Made by a program: the position numbers and the translations under genes. Shown here in pieces: positions 8,879 through 15,753 of a stretch of DNA of 19,026 nucleotides. Source of the stretch: Solirubrobacteraceae bacterium (GTDB lineage: Bacteria; Actinomycetota; Thermoleophilia; Solirubrobacterales; Solirubrobacteraceae); the NCBI GenBank assembly GCA_030149625.1, contig JASLHP010000412.1, forward strand, positions 1-19,026, read 5' to 3'. Positions within the stretch are counted from its first letter, which is position 1. Each line of letters opens with the position of its first letter. The notes beneath the pieces were generated by a model. It did not search any database. It was given only the letters and a program-made list of their open reading frames with translations, and was not told the origin of the DNA.

Positions 8879-11074
8879 CTAGAGCAGCTCGGCGAGGCTC
8901 CTGGCCGCTCTGGCGGCGCCGTCGGCCTCGACGTCGCGGTAGTCGACGTCGAGGCCGATCTCTTGCGCGATCGCCGCGGCGATCTGCTCCGGCGGGGAGT
9001 CATCGAAGTCCATGCGGCGACCGGCCCCGTAGCGTTCGAGCCGGTGGCGGACGTGGAAGTTCTGCTCGAAGTGGTGGCGTAGCGGGAAGTAGAGAAATGG
9101 CCGCTTCTGTGCCGTCAGCTCCATCGCCGTGGTCAGGCCGCCCTGCACGACTGCCAGGTCGCAGGCAGCCAAGTGCCGATAGAGGTTGTGGACGTAGGGG
9201 ACCACGTCGAGCCCGGCGTGGGAGGGGAGTGACTCGGCGTCGATGCGGGGGCCGGCGACGATGATCATGCGCAGCTCGGGGACACGCTCCTTGGCCTGCG
9301 GGAAAGCCGCGATGACCCGGCGCAGCAGGTGAGCGCCGACGCCCGACCCGCCCACGGTGACGATGCAGACACGCTCGTCGTCGGCGTAGCCGAGCTCGGC
9401 GCGCAGCTTCGTGCGCTCGCCGAGGTCGGCCGGGTCAAAGCCGGTCACGTAGCCCGTGAAGTCGAAGTTGCGCTCGGTCCAGTCACGAATCATCGGAAGC
9501 TCCGGCCCGAGCCGCTGCGGGACGATGTCCTCGGGGTTGCCCACGAACAGGGCTATGTCGCGCACCTCGGGATGCTGGGCTACGTGTTCGATCATGTCAG
9601 CGTTGTAATCCGCGGTCAGGAAGCGCTCACGCTCGTCCCCGTCGCCCATCGGCAGGAAGCCGACGAAGTCGGTCAGCCACGCGAACGGGACCCGCTTCTC
9701 GCGCGGGTTCTCATGTAGGTAGTAGTCGAGCTCCCACGCCTCGTCCCCGATCCAGAGGTCATAGCGCTCATCGCGCACGACGTCGTGGAAGAGCATGAAG
9801 TTGGCGGCCAGTATCTCGTCCATCCGACGCAAAGCCTGGAAGCAATGCAGGTCGTGCTCAGCGGACTCCGACTCGATGTGGCGGGACTCGTTGGCCAAGT
9901 GCTCACTCGCGGGGTGGATGCGCTCGCCCTCCGCTTCGAGCACCCGGGTGACCGGGTCCTGGGCGAGCCAATCGATCTGCAGGTCCGGGTGCAGGCGGCG
10001 CAGCTCGCGCGCGATCGCGACATCACGCTGGGTGTGGCCCAGCCCGATCGGCGAGGACACGAACAGCGCACGAGGACGTCCGTCAGGGCGGTAGACGGTG
10101 GGGTCGCGCGGCGTGCGCTGGCGCCCGAAGGCGTCCTCGGAGAACTCCCGCAGCGCCACGTTGACCTGGACGGGCTTGCGGGCGTGTGGGAAGTGCCCGG
10201 CGCCCCTGACGACCTCCAGCTGTCCGCCGCCGAGTCGTGCCAGGGCGCGAGCGTCGCGGGGCGGCGTGATCCGGTCGCGACTGCCGCTGAGGACAAACAC
10301 GGGGCAGTCCAGACTCTGTGCCAACCCGCGCAGCGTGGGCCGATCGCGCAGCCACCGGCCCAGCGCCGTCGCGATCAGCGTCTCGGGGTCGGTGTCCAGT
10401 GCCCACTCCACCCCGTCCTCGATGGCCTTGGTCGAGTGCGGCTCAGGAAGGCATCGCGCGATGAACCACTGCGCGAAGCCGGGATAGTCCTCGTACCAGT
10501 GGACCGCGTTCATGTGTCCCCACCAGCGGTAGACATGCACGCGCCGCTGAAAGACCGAGCTTGTCCGCGGGTGAAGCAACAACGACCAAACCGACGGGGT
10601 GTAGGGAAACATCGGGCTGATGAACGCCGCACCTGCGACCCGCTCGGGCGCGAGCCGCGCCAGCTCGAGTAGATACTGCGCCCCGCGCGAGAGGCTCACC
10701 ATCACCGCCCGCTCGGTGCCGCTCGCATCCATCACAGCCAGGCAGTCGCGGGCGAACTCGGCGGGCCCGTAGCGCTGGGGGTCGCGGCAGCGCTCCGAGC
10801 GGCCGTTGCCGAGCCCGTCCATGGCAAGCACGCGGAAGTGGCGCGCGAAGTAGGGGATCTGCATCTTCCAGTGGCGGGAGTGGACCAGCGACCACGTCGG
10901 GATCAGGAAGACGGTCTCCTCGCCTTCGCCGTATACCTCGTAGAAGAGCCGCTGGCCGTCGCGCTCGACGAAGGCTTCGGAGTCGGGGTAGCGGGCGCGG
11001 CTCTGCTCGCGCTCGCGGCCGATCGATCTCCCGGCCGGCAGCCGCGCGTTTACGGTCGCCGTGATCGAGTTCAT
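8879..11074 (-). CDS. Alpha/beta-hydrolase - glycosyltransferase fusion protein
   Basis: The 731-residue product has two halves. Residues 35-315 are an alpha/beta hydrolase: the oxyanion-region strand VFLIPTW, a nucleophile elbow SLSRG with Ser129 (the first Gly of GxSxG is Ser), acid D267 (GSRDRITPP) and His294 (GAGHFPHA). Residues 335-731 resemble GT-B UDP-glycosyltransferases of the MGT/GT28 type, with an N-terminal FVSSPIGLGHTQRDVAIA, the mid-domain TVGGSGVGAHLL (573-584) and the donor-site region VVQGGLTTAMEL...RPFLYFPLRHHFEQN. No signal peptide is visible, so it is probably cytoplasmic. One chain could hydrolyse an ester or similar bond and glycosylate the same small molecule; the substrate is unknown. 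Its ATG overlaps the stop of the TetR gene (ATGA), which ties its expression to that regulator. Confidence 0.87.
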   Translation of the reverse strand: MNSITATVNARLPAGRSIGREREQSRARYPDSEAFVERDGQRLFYEVYGEGEETVFLIPTWSLVHSRHWKMQIPYFARHFRVLAMDGLGNGRSERCRDPQRYGPAEFARDCLAVMDASGTERAVMVSLSRGAQYLLELARLAPERVAGAAFISPMFPYTPSVWSLLLHPRTSSVFQRRVHVYRWWGHMNAVHWYEDYPGFAQWFIARCLPEPHSTKAIEDGVEWALDTDPETLIATALGRWLRDRPTLRGLAQSLDCPVFVLSGSRDRITPPRDARALARLGGGQLEVVRGAGHFPHARKPVQVNVALREFSEDAFGRQRTPRDPTVYRPDGRPRALFVSSPIGLGHTQRDVAIARELRRLHPDLQIDWLAQDPVTRVLEAEGERIHPASEHLANESRHIESESAEHDLHCFQALRRMDEILAANFMLFHDVVRDERYDLWIGDEAWELDYYLHENPREKRVPFAWLTDFVGFLPMGDGDERERFLTADYNADMIEHVAQHPEVRDIALFVGNPEDIVPQRLGPELPMIRDWTERNFDFTGYVTGFDPADLGERTKLRAELGYADDERVCIVTVGGSGVGAHLLRRVIAAFPQAKERVPELRMIIVAGPRIDAESLPSHAGLDVVPYVHNLYRHLAACDLAVVQGGLTTAMELTAQKRPFLYFPLRHHFEQNFHVRHRLERYGAGRRMDFDDSPPEQIAAAIAQEIGLDVDYRDVEADGAARAARSLAELL

Positions 11075-11703
11075 GCCTTTCCCTCCTCCAGCGAAGTAAG
11101 CCAGCGATCGATCGCCGCAAGCAGCTCTGAGTGACCGCGGTCAAAGCCGAGCAAGCGCTCGAACAGCAGGCCCTTGTTGAACTGCATCACCAATGCCGCC
11201 CACGCCTCCGCGGAGAAACCGGCGCGATCGAGGCCGTACTCCTCGATCGCGTCTGAAAGCGCGTCGCGGAGCAACGAACGCCACCTGTCGCTGACGCCGT
11301 GCAACCGCTCGCGCAGCTCCGGCTTGTCCCAGGCGAGCGCCTCCAGCTCCGCCCAGACCTTGGGGTAGCCCGCCGCGAGATCCTCCTCGATATAGCCCAC
11401 CGCCATACGCCACTTCTCCGCGAACGGCGCCTCAATCCCATACATCGCCCGCTGGCGGTCAAGCACACGGCCCGTGAAACGCTCGAGGGTCTGCAGCAGC
11501 AGCTCGTCAACGGATCCGAAGTAGTAGTGGACGAGACCGTGGTTCTGGCCCGCCTCCCGGGCAAGCTGCCGGGTAGAGATCCCCGCTGCGCCCTCCCTGA
11601 CCAGCAGCCGCTCGGCAGCGTCGAGGAACGCCTCGACGTTGGCCTCCCTGATCGAGCGGCCATCCGCGGCCCCCACATCTGCGGTTGCAAGCAACTTAGT
11701 CAT
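11071..11703 (-). CDS. TetR-family transcriptional regulator
   Basis: The 210-residue protein has an N-terminal TetR DNA-binding domain (about 20-66) with a helix-turn-helix ISTRQLAREAGQNHGLVHYY followed by FGSVDELL. A helical ligand-binding and dimerisation domain fills the rest. ATG 11703 was preferred over a much longer in-frame extension to 12066, because it puts the HTH at the normal position and lies just downstream of a promoter and within a perfect palindrome. The transcript would have almost no leader and there is no Shine-Dalgarno sequence, so translation may be leaderless. The regulator is coupled to the hydrolase-glycosyltransferase gene by ATGA and probably represses both itself and that gene until a ligand, perhaps the enzyme's substrate, binds. 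Confidence 0.9.
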   Translation of the reverse strand: MTKLLATADVGAADGRSIREANVEAFLDAAERLLVREGAAGISTRQLAREAGQNHGLVHYYFGSVDELLLQTLERFTGRVLDRQRAMYGIEAPFAEKWRMAVGYIEEDLAAGYPKVWAELEALAWDKPELRERLHGVSDRWRSLLRDALSDAIEEYGLDRAGFSAEAWAALVMQFNKGLLFERLLGFDRGHSELLAAIDRWLTSLEEGKA

Positions 11704-11715
11704 ATGACTAAGTTG
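11692..11715. promoter_or_regulatory. Perfect 24-bp palindrome, probable TetR operator
   Basis: The left half CAACTTAGTCAT (11692-11703) is followed by its exact reverse complement, giving 24 bp with no mismatch. It spans the TetR start codon (11701-11703 on the minus strand) and the expected transcription start. Size, symmetry and position fit a TetR dimer site causing autorepression. Confidence 0.85.
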
Positions 11716-11717
11716 AG

Positions 11718-11747
11718 TATCTAAGCACTCTGGAAAGCAGCTGTCAA
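11718..11747 (-). promoter_or_regulatory. Probable housekeeping promoter of the TetR-hydrolase operon
   Basis: On the minus strand a perfect -35 TTGACA (11742-11747) is followed after 18 bases by TAGATA (11718-11723) as a -10 element. Transcription would begin about seven bases further on, inside the palindrome and only a few bases before the ATG. Bound repressor would therefore block both initiation and the start codon region. Confidence 0.7.
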
Positions 11748-12036
11748 CCCGGATCTCGTCGACCTCGAAGGAGTCCGGGCAGATGACGCGGGCTTCTGTG
11801 CCCCAACCATCACGACTGACCCCCGGAGACGCTCGCAAAGCTACGAAGACCAGCACGGCCAGCTGTTGGTCCGCGAGCCGGTGGGGTATGAGACTCAGCG
11901 CGGCGCGAGCCTGCGCGCCGCGGTCCAGGGCTCCGTGCCCAACGCGGAAGAAGGAGGAACGCTCACCGTCGTGGGCGAGCGTGGCAATCTCCTCGCCACG
12001 ATCGCCAAGGTCTCCAGCTTCTCGGCGATGCCATGA
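11725..12036 (+). other. Unassigned coding-like segment, possible gene remnant
   Basis: The gap between the TetR promoter and the GNAT gene (about 430 bp) contains a plus-strand frame open for 103 codons from a stop at 11722 to TGA at 12034. From about 11850 its third positions are mainly G or C, as in real genes here, and it ends with a sensible sequence (NAEEGGTLTVVGERGNLLAT, then IAKVSSFSAMP). There is no ATG at the 5' side; only internal CTG, TTG and GTG codons could start it. I recognise no family. It could be the 3' end of a lost gene, a short gene with an unusual start, or chance. The first part overlaps the opposite-strand promoter. Confidence 0.3.
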
Positions 12037-12083
12037 GCCGGTTCCAGCCCAAACGCAGATCACCAACGAGCAGGACTACTAAA

Positions 12084-12097
12084 CGCGAGATCTCGCG
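12084..12097. repeat. 14-bp perfect palindrome
   Basis: CGCGAGATCTCGCG is perfectly self-complementary and lies in the gap downstream of the GNAT gene. It has no loop and no T-run, so it is a possible protein-binding site rather than a terminator. No adjacent gene start explains it. Confidence 0.35.
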
Positions 12098-12113
12098 CAA
12101 GACGATCCCTCTG

Positions 12114-12131
12114 GTGCACTGTGGTGTGCAC
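12114..12131 (-). terminator. Weak stem-loop just after the GNAT gene
   Basis: GTGCAC, a six-base spacer and a second GTGCAC form an inverted repeat (each copy is self-complementary) beginning three bases beyond the GNAT stop codon on the minus strand. No U-tract follows, so a factor-independent terminator is only a possibility. Confidence 0.2.
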
Positions 12132-12133
12132 GG

Positions 12134-12589
12134 TCATCGCCGTGCGGCGCTCGCCTCGCGCTCATACACCACCATCGAAGTCAGCCGCCCAACCGTGTCG
12201 TACAGCGAGCGCGCCGCGCCGTTGAACTGCTGCGTGTGCCAGTAAACCCGCTCCACTCCGCGCTCGCGCGCGGTCGCGGCGGTTGCGTCGATCAGGCTTC
12301 GCGCGACCTCGCCTCCGCGCGCGTCTCGCGCGACGAACAGGTCCTCCAGGTAGCAGTAGCCCGTGAGGCTCCACGTGGAGGGATGCACCACCGAGTGCGC
12401 AAACCCCAGCGCTCGCTCCTCGGCGCTCACCGCCAACAGCGCGAACATCCCGTCCGCCTCCGCGCACAGGCGCTCAAACGTAGCGTCCGTGACCTGCTCG
12501 CTGATGTCGGCGCGGTAGAAGCGAAGGTATCCCGCCCACAGCTCGATCCAGCTGTCATGGTCGTCGTGCCTGAGCTTGCGAATCGTCAC
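12134..12589 (-). CDS. GNAT-family N-acetyltransferase
   Basis: The 151-residue protein has the GNAT layout: an N-terminal strand and helices (TIRKLRHDDHDSWIELWAGY), a central strand pair around LGFAHSVV, and the acetyl-CoA-binding motif A at about 80-100 (YLEDLFVARDARGGEVARSL). Motif B follows, with YWHTQQFNGAARSLYDTVG. In motif A the usual R-x-x-G-x-G/A reads R-G-G-E-V-A, so one glycine is glutamate. It would transfer an acetyl group from acetyl-CoA to an amine on a small molecule or protein; the substrate cannot be told. Start GTG 12589 was chosen because homologues start at this strand and a GAGAG lies upstream. GTG 12655 would add 22 residues. It is divergent from the secreted GH25-like gene. 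Confidence 0.87.
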   Translation of the reverse strand: MTIRKLRHDDHDSWIELWAGYLRFYRADISEQVTDATFERLCAEADGMFALLAVSAEERALGFAHSVVHPSTWSLTGYCYLEDLFVARDARGGEVARSLIDATAATARERGVERVYWHTQQFNGAARSLYDTVGRLTSMVVYEREASAARR

Positions 12590-12693
12590 CGTGAAGAGGC
12601 TCTCAAACGTCCCGGTCGGCCTCGTCGTAGCATCGGGTCCGTGAGCGAGCGTCACAGCACCCGTTGCTTTCGCGCCGATCCGAAGCGCCCGTC

Positions 12694-13644
12694 GTGAGTC
12701 GGCTGCGCCAGTTGGCTCGATGGCACGCGCGCGCCGCCGCCACCGTCGCGGCCATGCTCGCCACCGCGGCGGCCATGCCCGTAAGCGCGGCGGCCATGCC
12801 CGTAAGCGCGGCGGCGCAGCCCGCCAGCGGGACGGTCGCGCCCGTGACCGCCGCCACCGTCGGCTACGACGTGTCGTTCCCGCAGTGCGAAGCCTCGGCG
12901 CCGCTGTCGCCGAGCTTCGCGATCGTCGGCGTCGATGGCGGGCTGGCCAACGACGCGAATCCTTGTCTCGCGCAGCAACTCACGTGGGCGTCCGCGGCGG
13001 CCGGCCTGAGCCGGCCGGCGCAGCCGGGGCTTTCGCTGTATCTCGACGCCGCCGACCCCGGCAGCGGCGTAGCCGACTGGCCCTCGCCGGCCGCGGGCGC
13101 CGCCGGCGCCGCGACGCCTTACGGAGCGTGCAACGGCAGCTGGAGTCGCGCGTGTGCGTACACGTACGCAACGCTGCGCGCCGCCTACTCCTACGCGCTC
13201 GCGGTCGCGGCGGCGCCACCGGTCGCGACCGCCGAACTGCCGCCGACCGCGACGGTGCTATCGCCCGCCGCGAGCGCGCCGTGGTGGATCGACGTCGAGA
13301 TCGGCGCCAGCTGGGCTGGCCGCTCGAGCTCGCGCGAATGGGCGCGGCTCAACATCGCCGCGCTGCACGGCTACGTCGCGGGGCTGCGCGCCGCGGGCGC
13401 GCGGGGCCCCATCGGTCTGTATTCGGATGCTTACCAGTGGCGCGCCGTCACGGGGCTGCGGCCGCGCGCGAGCGGGGCGTATTTCACGCACGCCGAGCAC
13501 GACTGGGTCACCGGCGCGAGGAGTCTGGCTCAGGCGCGACGCGCGTGTGCCGCCGCCGCGTTCAGCGGCAGCGTCGTCGCGCTCGCACAGTTCACCGAAG
13601 GCGTCCTCGATCGCGACTACGCGTGCCCGGTGCGGCATCGATAG
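12694..13644 (+). CDS. Secreted glycoside-hydrolase-like (GH25/DUF1906-type TIM-barrel) protein
   Basis: The 316-residue protein starts with a basic then Ala-rich hydrophobic signal peptide (about 1-40), with AxA-type cleavage options around VSAAAMPVSAAAQP. The mature part begins with GYDVSFPQC (57-65), then FAIVGVDGGLANDANPC, LYLDAADPG, and later WWIDVEIGASW, where D200-V-E202 resembles the catalytic D-x-E of GH25 lysozymes. Actinobacteria encode many exported proteins of this kind, thought to act on cell-wall glycans, but activity is often unproven. Cysteines in SFPQC, NPC, GAC, RAC and RRAC suggest disulfides outside the cell. GTG 12694 was chosen because it gives a compact signal peptide; TTG 12664 would add ten residues. 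It stands alone, convergent with the membrane-anchored gene. Confidence 0.8.
   Translation: MSRLRQLARWHARAAATVAAMLATAAAMPVSAAAMPVSAAAQPASGTVAPVTAATVGYDVSFPQCEASAPLSPSFAIVGVDGGLANDANPCLAQQLTWASAAAGLSRPAQPGLSLYLDAADPGSGVADWPSPAAGAAGAATPYGACNGSWSRACAYTYATLRAAYSYALAVAAAPPVATAELPPTATVLSPAASAPWWIDVEIGASWAGRSSSREWARLNIAALHGYVAGLRAAGARGPIGLYSDAYQWRAVTGLRPRASGAYFTHAEHDWVTGARSLAQARRACAAAAFSGSVVALAQFTEGVLDRDYACPVRHR
12772..12813 (+). repeat. Exact 21-bp tandem repeat in the signal peptide region
   Basis: Bases 12772-12792 and 12793-12813 are identical and encode AMPVSAA twice, just before the mature domain. The duplication lengthens the signal peptide C-region and doubles the number of possible AxA cleavage sites. 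Confidence 0.9.
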
Positions 13645-13681
13645 ATGTTTCGGCTAGATCTGCTTTCGCGGCGGCGATCTG

Positions 13682-13701
13682 GCGCCAAAGCGCTCTGGCG
13701 C
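13682..13701. terminator. Candidate hairpin between convergent genes
   Basis: GCGCCA, an eight-base loop and TGGCGC form a perfect 6-bp GC-rich stem in the 76-bp gap between two convergent genes, where a bidirectional terminator is expected. It lacks a T-run, so the call rests mainly on position. Confidence 0.3.
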
Positions 13702-13720
13702 GATCGTGCGGCACCGCTGC

Positions 13721-14998
13721 TCAGCCGCGTCGCAGCTCCATCCGCGTGACGTGCAGCGAGTCGAGGAACGCGATCCGCTGGGCGAGGCTGTCGCCGTAGC
13801 GTACCAACAGCCACGCGGGGCCCACGCGGCGCGCGACGGTCGGCGGCACGAACACGTCCCAGACGGCTTCTCCCTGCTTGCTCGCCGCGCGTTGCACCTG
13901 GCGTATGAGCGCCTGCGCGCGGGCATGTCCGCTGCGCCTCGTGTCGAGCGCGAGCTCGCGCTGGAGCTGTGCGCGGCTGGGCTTCGGGATGCGGAAGTGG
14001 ATCTCGCGCTCCAGCGGCGGTATCTGCACGATCCCCGGGTGGCCCGGCACGGGCACAGCTCTCCACAACGGCGCCGGCGCGCGGCCCGGCGCGGACGCGT
14101 TGAGCAAGATCGCCGTCTCGAACGCGGTCGCGCCGGCGGAGTACCAGACGTGCAGGCACGTCAGCCACGCGGGCACCGTGATCTCGCGGTCCGCCGCGAT
14201 CGCGTCGGTGACCTGGCCCCATGCCGTCGTCGCGCCCGGGAGCGACGAGCGCATCGCGCAGCGCCCCCGGCGCGGCGGCGCGTCCTCGCCCTGCCAGTAG
14301 CTGTTCGCGAGCGTGAACGTTTTGTCGGGGCGCACGGCGATCGTGCGGCCGGAGGCGTCGAGCAGCGTCTCGGTCAGCGCCGGGCCGCGGCGCCCGTGCG
14401 CGAAGCCGCGCAGCACGTCGGCGCTCACGCCGGGGTGCAGCACCGATCCGCGCGAGCCGGGCGGGCGATAGAACAAGACCTCCTTCGCCTGCGCGGGCAG
14501 CCCCGCAGCGTGGTGCGCGGCGAACGTGCCCACGTGCGCCACGCGCACGGCCGCCACGCCCGGGCCCACGAACAGCGCGTCGATCTCGCCGCCTGCGCCC
14601 ACCCTTTCCTCGACCGTCGCCTCGCCTTCGCCGCCATACACCGGGTCCGCGACCGTCGGCGGCTGACCGTTGCAGCCTTCTCCGCTGACGACGCGCACGC
14701 ACACGCCCACGTTTCCCGCCTGTAGCGACGGCGCCACGCCCAGCAACGCGGGCTTTCCGCCGATCAGCGCCTCTCCGCGTACGAGCGCCAGCTTCAACGG
14801 GCCCGCGCTGGCGCCCGATCCGCCACTTGCACGCCTGTCCTGGCCGCCGCCGCCAACCCAGAGCACACCCGCGACGATCGCCGCGACGGCGCCGAACACG
14901 AGGCCGGCCGTGCGCCGGCGGCGCTGGCGCCGCCGAGCCTCTTCGATCACGCCCGCGTCCGGTGCGTCGGCGGGGCGGGCTTCGGCGATCAGCGCCAT
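13721..14998 (-). CDS. Single-pass membrane-anchored protein of unknown function
   Basis: The 425-residue protein has a short acidic then Arg-rich N-terminus (ARRRQRRRR, 21-29), one membrane helix at about 31-50 and a Gly/Ser linker. A long C-terminal part follows, predicted to be outside the membrane because the positive residues precede the helix. The outer part contains mixed strands (CVRVVSGEGC, VAAVRVAHVGTFAAHH, FTLANSYWQGEDAPP, AWLTCLHVWYSAGATAFETA) and no motif I recognise. It may resemble anchored proteins with anti-sigma-like topology, but there is no zinc-finger or sigma-binding motif. The ATG has GGAAG seven bases upstream and a strong promoter 30 bp away. It is divergent from the STAS-SpoIIE operon, with 226 bp between starts. 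Confidence 0.8.
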   Translation of the reverse strand: MALIAEARPADAPDAGVIEEARRRQRRRRTAGLVFGAVAAIVAGVLWVGGGGQDRRASGGSGASAGPLKLALVRGEALIGGKPALLGVAPSLQAGNVGVCVRVVSGEGCNGQPPTVADPVYGGEGEATVEERVGAGGEIDALFVGPGVAAVRVAHVGTFAAHHAAGLPAQAKEVLFYRPPGSRGSVLHPGVSADVLRGFAHGRRGPALTETLLDASGRTIAVRPDKTFTLANSYWQGEDAPPRRGRCAMRSSLPGATTAWGQVTDAIAADREITVPAWLTCLHVWYSAGATAFETAILLNASAPGRAPAPLWRAVPVPGHPGIVQIPPLEREIHFRIPKPSRAQLQRELALDTRRSGHARAQALIRQVQRAASKQGEAVWDVFVPPTVARRVGPAWLLVRYGDSLAQRIAFLDSLHVTRMELRRG

Positions 14999-15028
14999 CG
15001 GGAGGCTTCCATGAAACTCATTGGTACT

Positions 15029-15057
15029 ACTCTAACTAGCACGATAGTGGGTGTCAA
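15029..15057 (-). promoter_or_regulatory. Probable housekeeping promoter of the membrane-anchored gene
   Basis: On the minus strand, TTGACA (15052-15057) is separated by 17 bases from TAGAGT (15029-15034). The expected start is about 24 bases before the ATG at 14998, leaving room for the GGAAG ribosome binding site (15006-15010). A full-consensus -35 at ideal spacing makes this a good call. Confidence 0.72.
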
Positions 15058-15065
15058 GGCCGTGT

Positions 15066-15104
15066 CTCGGAAGCTCGTCCGAGCAGTGCGCGCCACGCGG
15101 CGCG
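15066..15104. repeat. Two adjacent inverted repeats in a divergent intergenic region
   Basis: CTCGGA-AGCTCG-TCCGAG (15066-15083) and CGCGCC-ACGC-GGCGCG (15089-15104) are each perfect 6-bp stems with short loops. They sit five bases apart, just upstream of the -35 box of the minus-strand promoter and in the likely upstream region of the STAS operon. They could be operator sites or hairpins in a leader RNA. GC richness makes some chance stems likely. Confidence 0.35.
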
Positions 15105-15214
15105 TGCCGGCTCTGGACGTCGCGCACGCCCCTTCTGGCTGAACGCATTGGCCTCGCATGTGGACATCTGTTCGATCTTCGGAGCTCCCGGCGATCGGCT
15201 CGCGCTCGTGTGTC

Positions 15215-15223
15215 GAGGTGATC
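15215..15223 (+). promoter_or_regulatory. Near-perfect Shine-Dalgarno sequence
   Basis: GAGGTGATC is complementary to the 3' end of bacterial 16S rRNA over nine bases. Its GAGG core is six bases before GTG 15225, which decides for that start of the STAS gene. An out-of-frame ATG at 15229 is ten bases away and could use the same site. Confidence 0.6.
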
Positions 15224-15224
15224 G

Positions 15225-15740
15225 GTGGATGCCCGGACGCAGGCATTCGCTTGGGACACCGACCTCGTGCGCATCTGCGGAGCGCGGGAGCTGAGGAGGG
15301 AGATGCTGGGCAAGGCCGACAACACGGACAGCGCGCCGTCCACACCGCCACCGTTCGCGATCAGCCGGCGCGAGCACGACCAGCGCACGTGCGTGGTCTG
15401 CGTCGAGGGTGAGCTCGATCTCGCGAGCGCGCCGCGGCTGAAGTGGATGCTCCTCGATGCGCTCGGCGAAGGCCGCAGCCGGCTGATCCTCGACCTGTCG
15501 CTTGCGACGTTCATGGACTCGACCGCGCTCGGTGTGCTCGTCGGCGTCAACCGCGGCCTCGACGCGAGCGGGGCGCTCGCGATCGTGTGCTCGTGCCCCG
15601 CGCTGCTCAAGATCTTCGAGCTCTCCGGCATGGACGCCGCGTTCGCGATCTCGCCCACGCTCGAGCAGGCGCTCGCGCAGCTCGACGCGCCCGCCAAGCG
15701 GACGCCGGCCGTCCAAGCGCCAGTCGCCGAAGCGAGTTGA
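15225..15740 (+). CDS. STAS-domain anti-sigma-factor antagonist (RsbV/SpoIIAA-like)
   Basis: The 171-residue protein has a STAS domain at about 44-150: VEGELDLASAPRLKWML, LILDLSLATFMDSTALGVLV with the conserved D98-S99 (Ser99 is the expected phosphorylation site), and the last helix KIFELSGMDAAF. Such antagonists bind an anti-sigma kinase when unphosphorylated, which frees a sigma factor; the kinase inactivates them by phosphorylation and a PP2C-type phosphatase reverses it. The next gene encodes that type of phosphatase, 13 bp downstream. GTG 15225 is backed by a near-perfect Shine-Dalgarno site. ATG 15303, with AGGAGG three bases before it, would remove 26 N-terminal residues outside the domain and is a real alternative. 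The tail after 150 is Pro/Ala-rich. Confidence 0.9.
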   Translation: MDARTQAFAWDTDLVRICGARELRREMLGKADNTDSAPSTPPPFAISRREHDQRTCVVCVEGELDLASAPRLKWMLLDALGEGRSRLILDLSLATFMDSTALGVLVGVNRGLDASGALAIVCSCPALLKIFELSGMDAAFAISPTLEQALAQLDAPAKRTPAVQAPVAEAS

Positions 15741-15753
15741 CCGAGAGAGCCGC

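Noticed and set aside
9785..10672. Long plus-strand frame of 295 codons inside the hydrolase-glycosyltransferase gene
   Set aside because: It is antisense to a gene with clear catalytic motifs, and its composition is that of a shadow frame in GC-rich DNA with no recognisable domain.
11704..12066. N-terminal extension of the TetR protein to 331 residues
   Set aside because: The added part has no homology and would place the HTH far from the N-terminus; promoter and palindrome fit the ATG at 11703.
12720..14702. Arg-rich long frames on both strands over the GH25-like and anchored genes
   Set aside because: Arginine-rich frames are a typical by-product of high third-position GC; signal peptide, DVE motif and promoter support the other frames.
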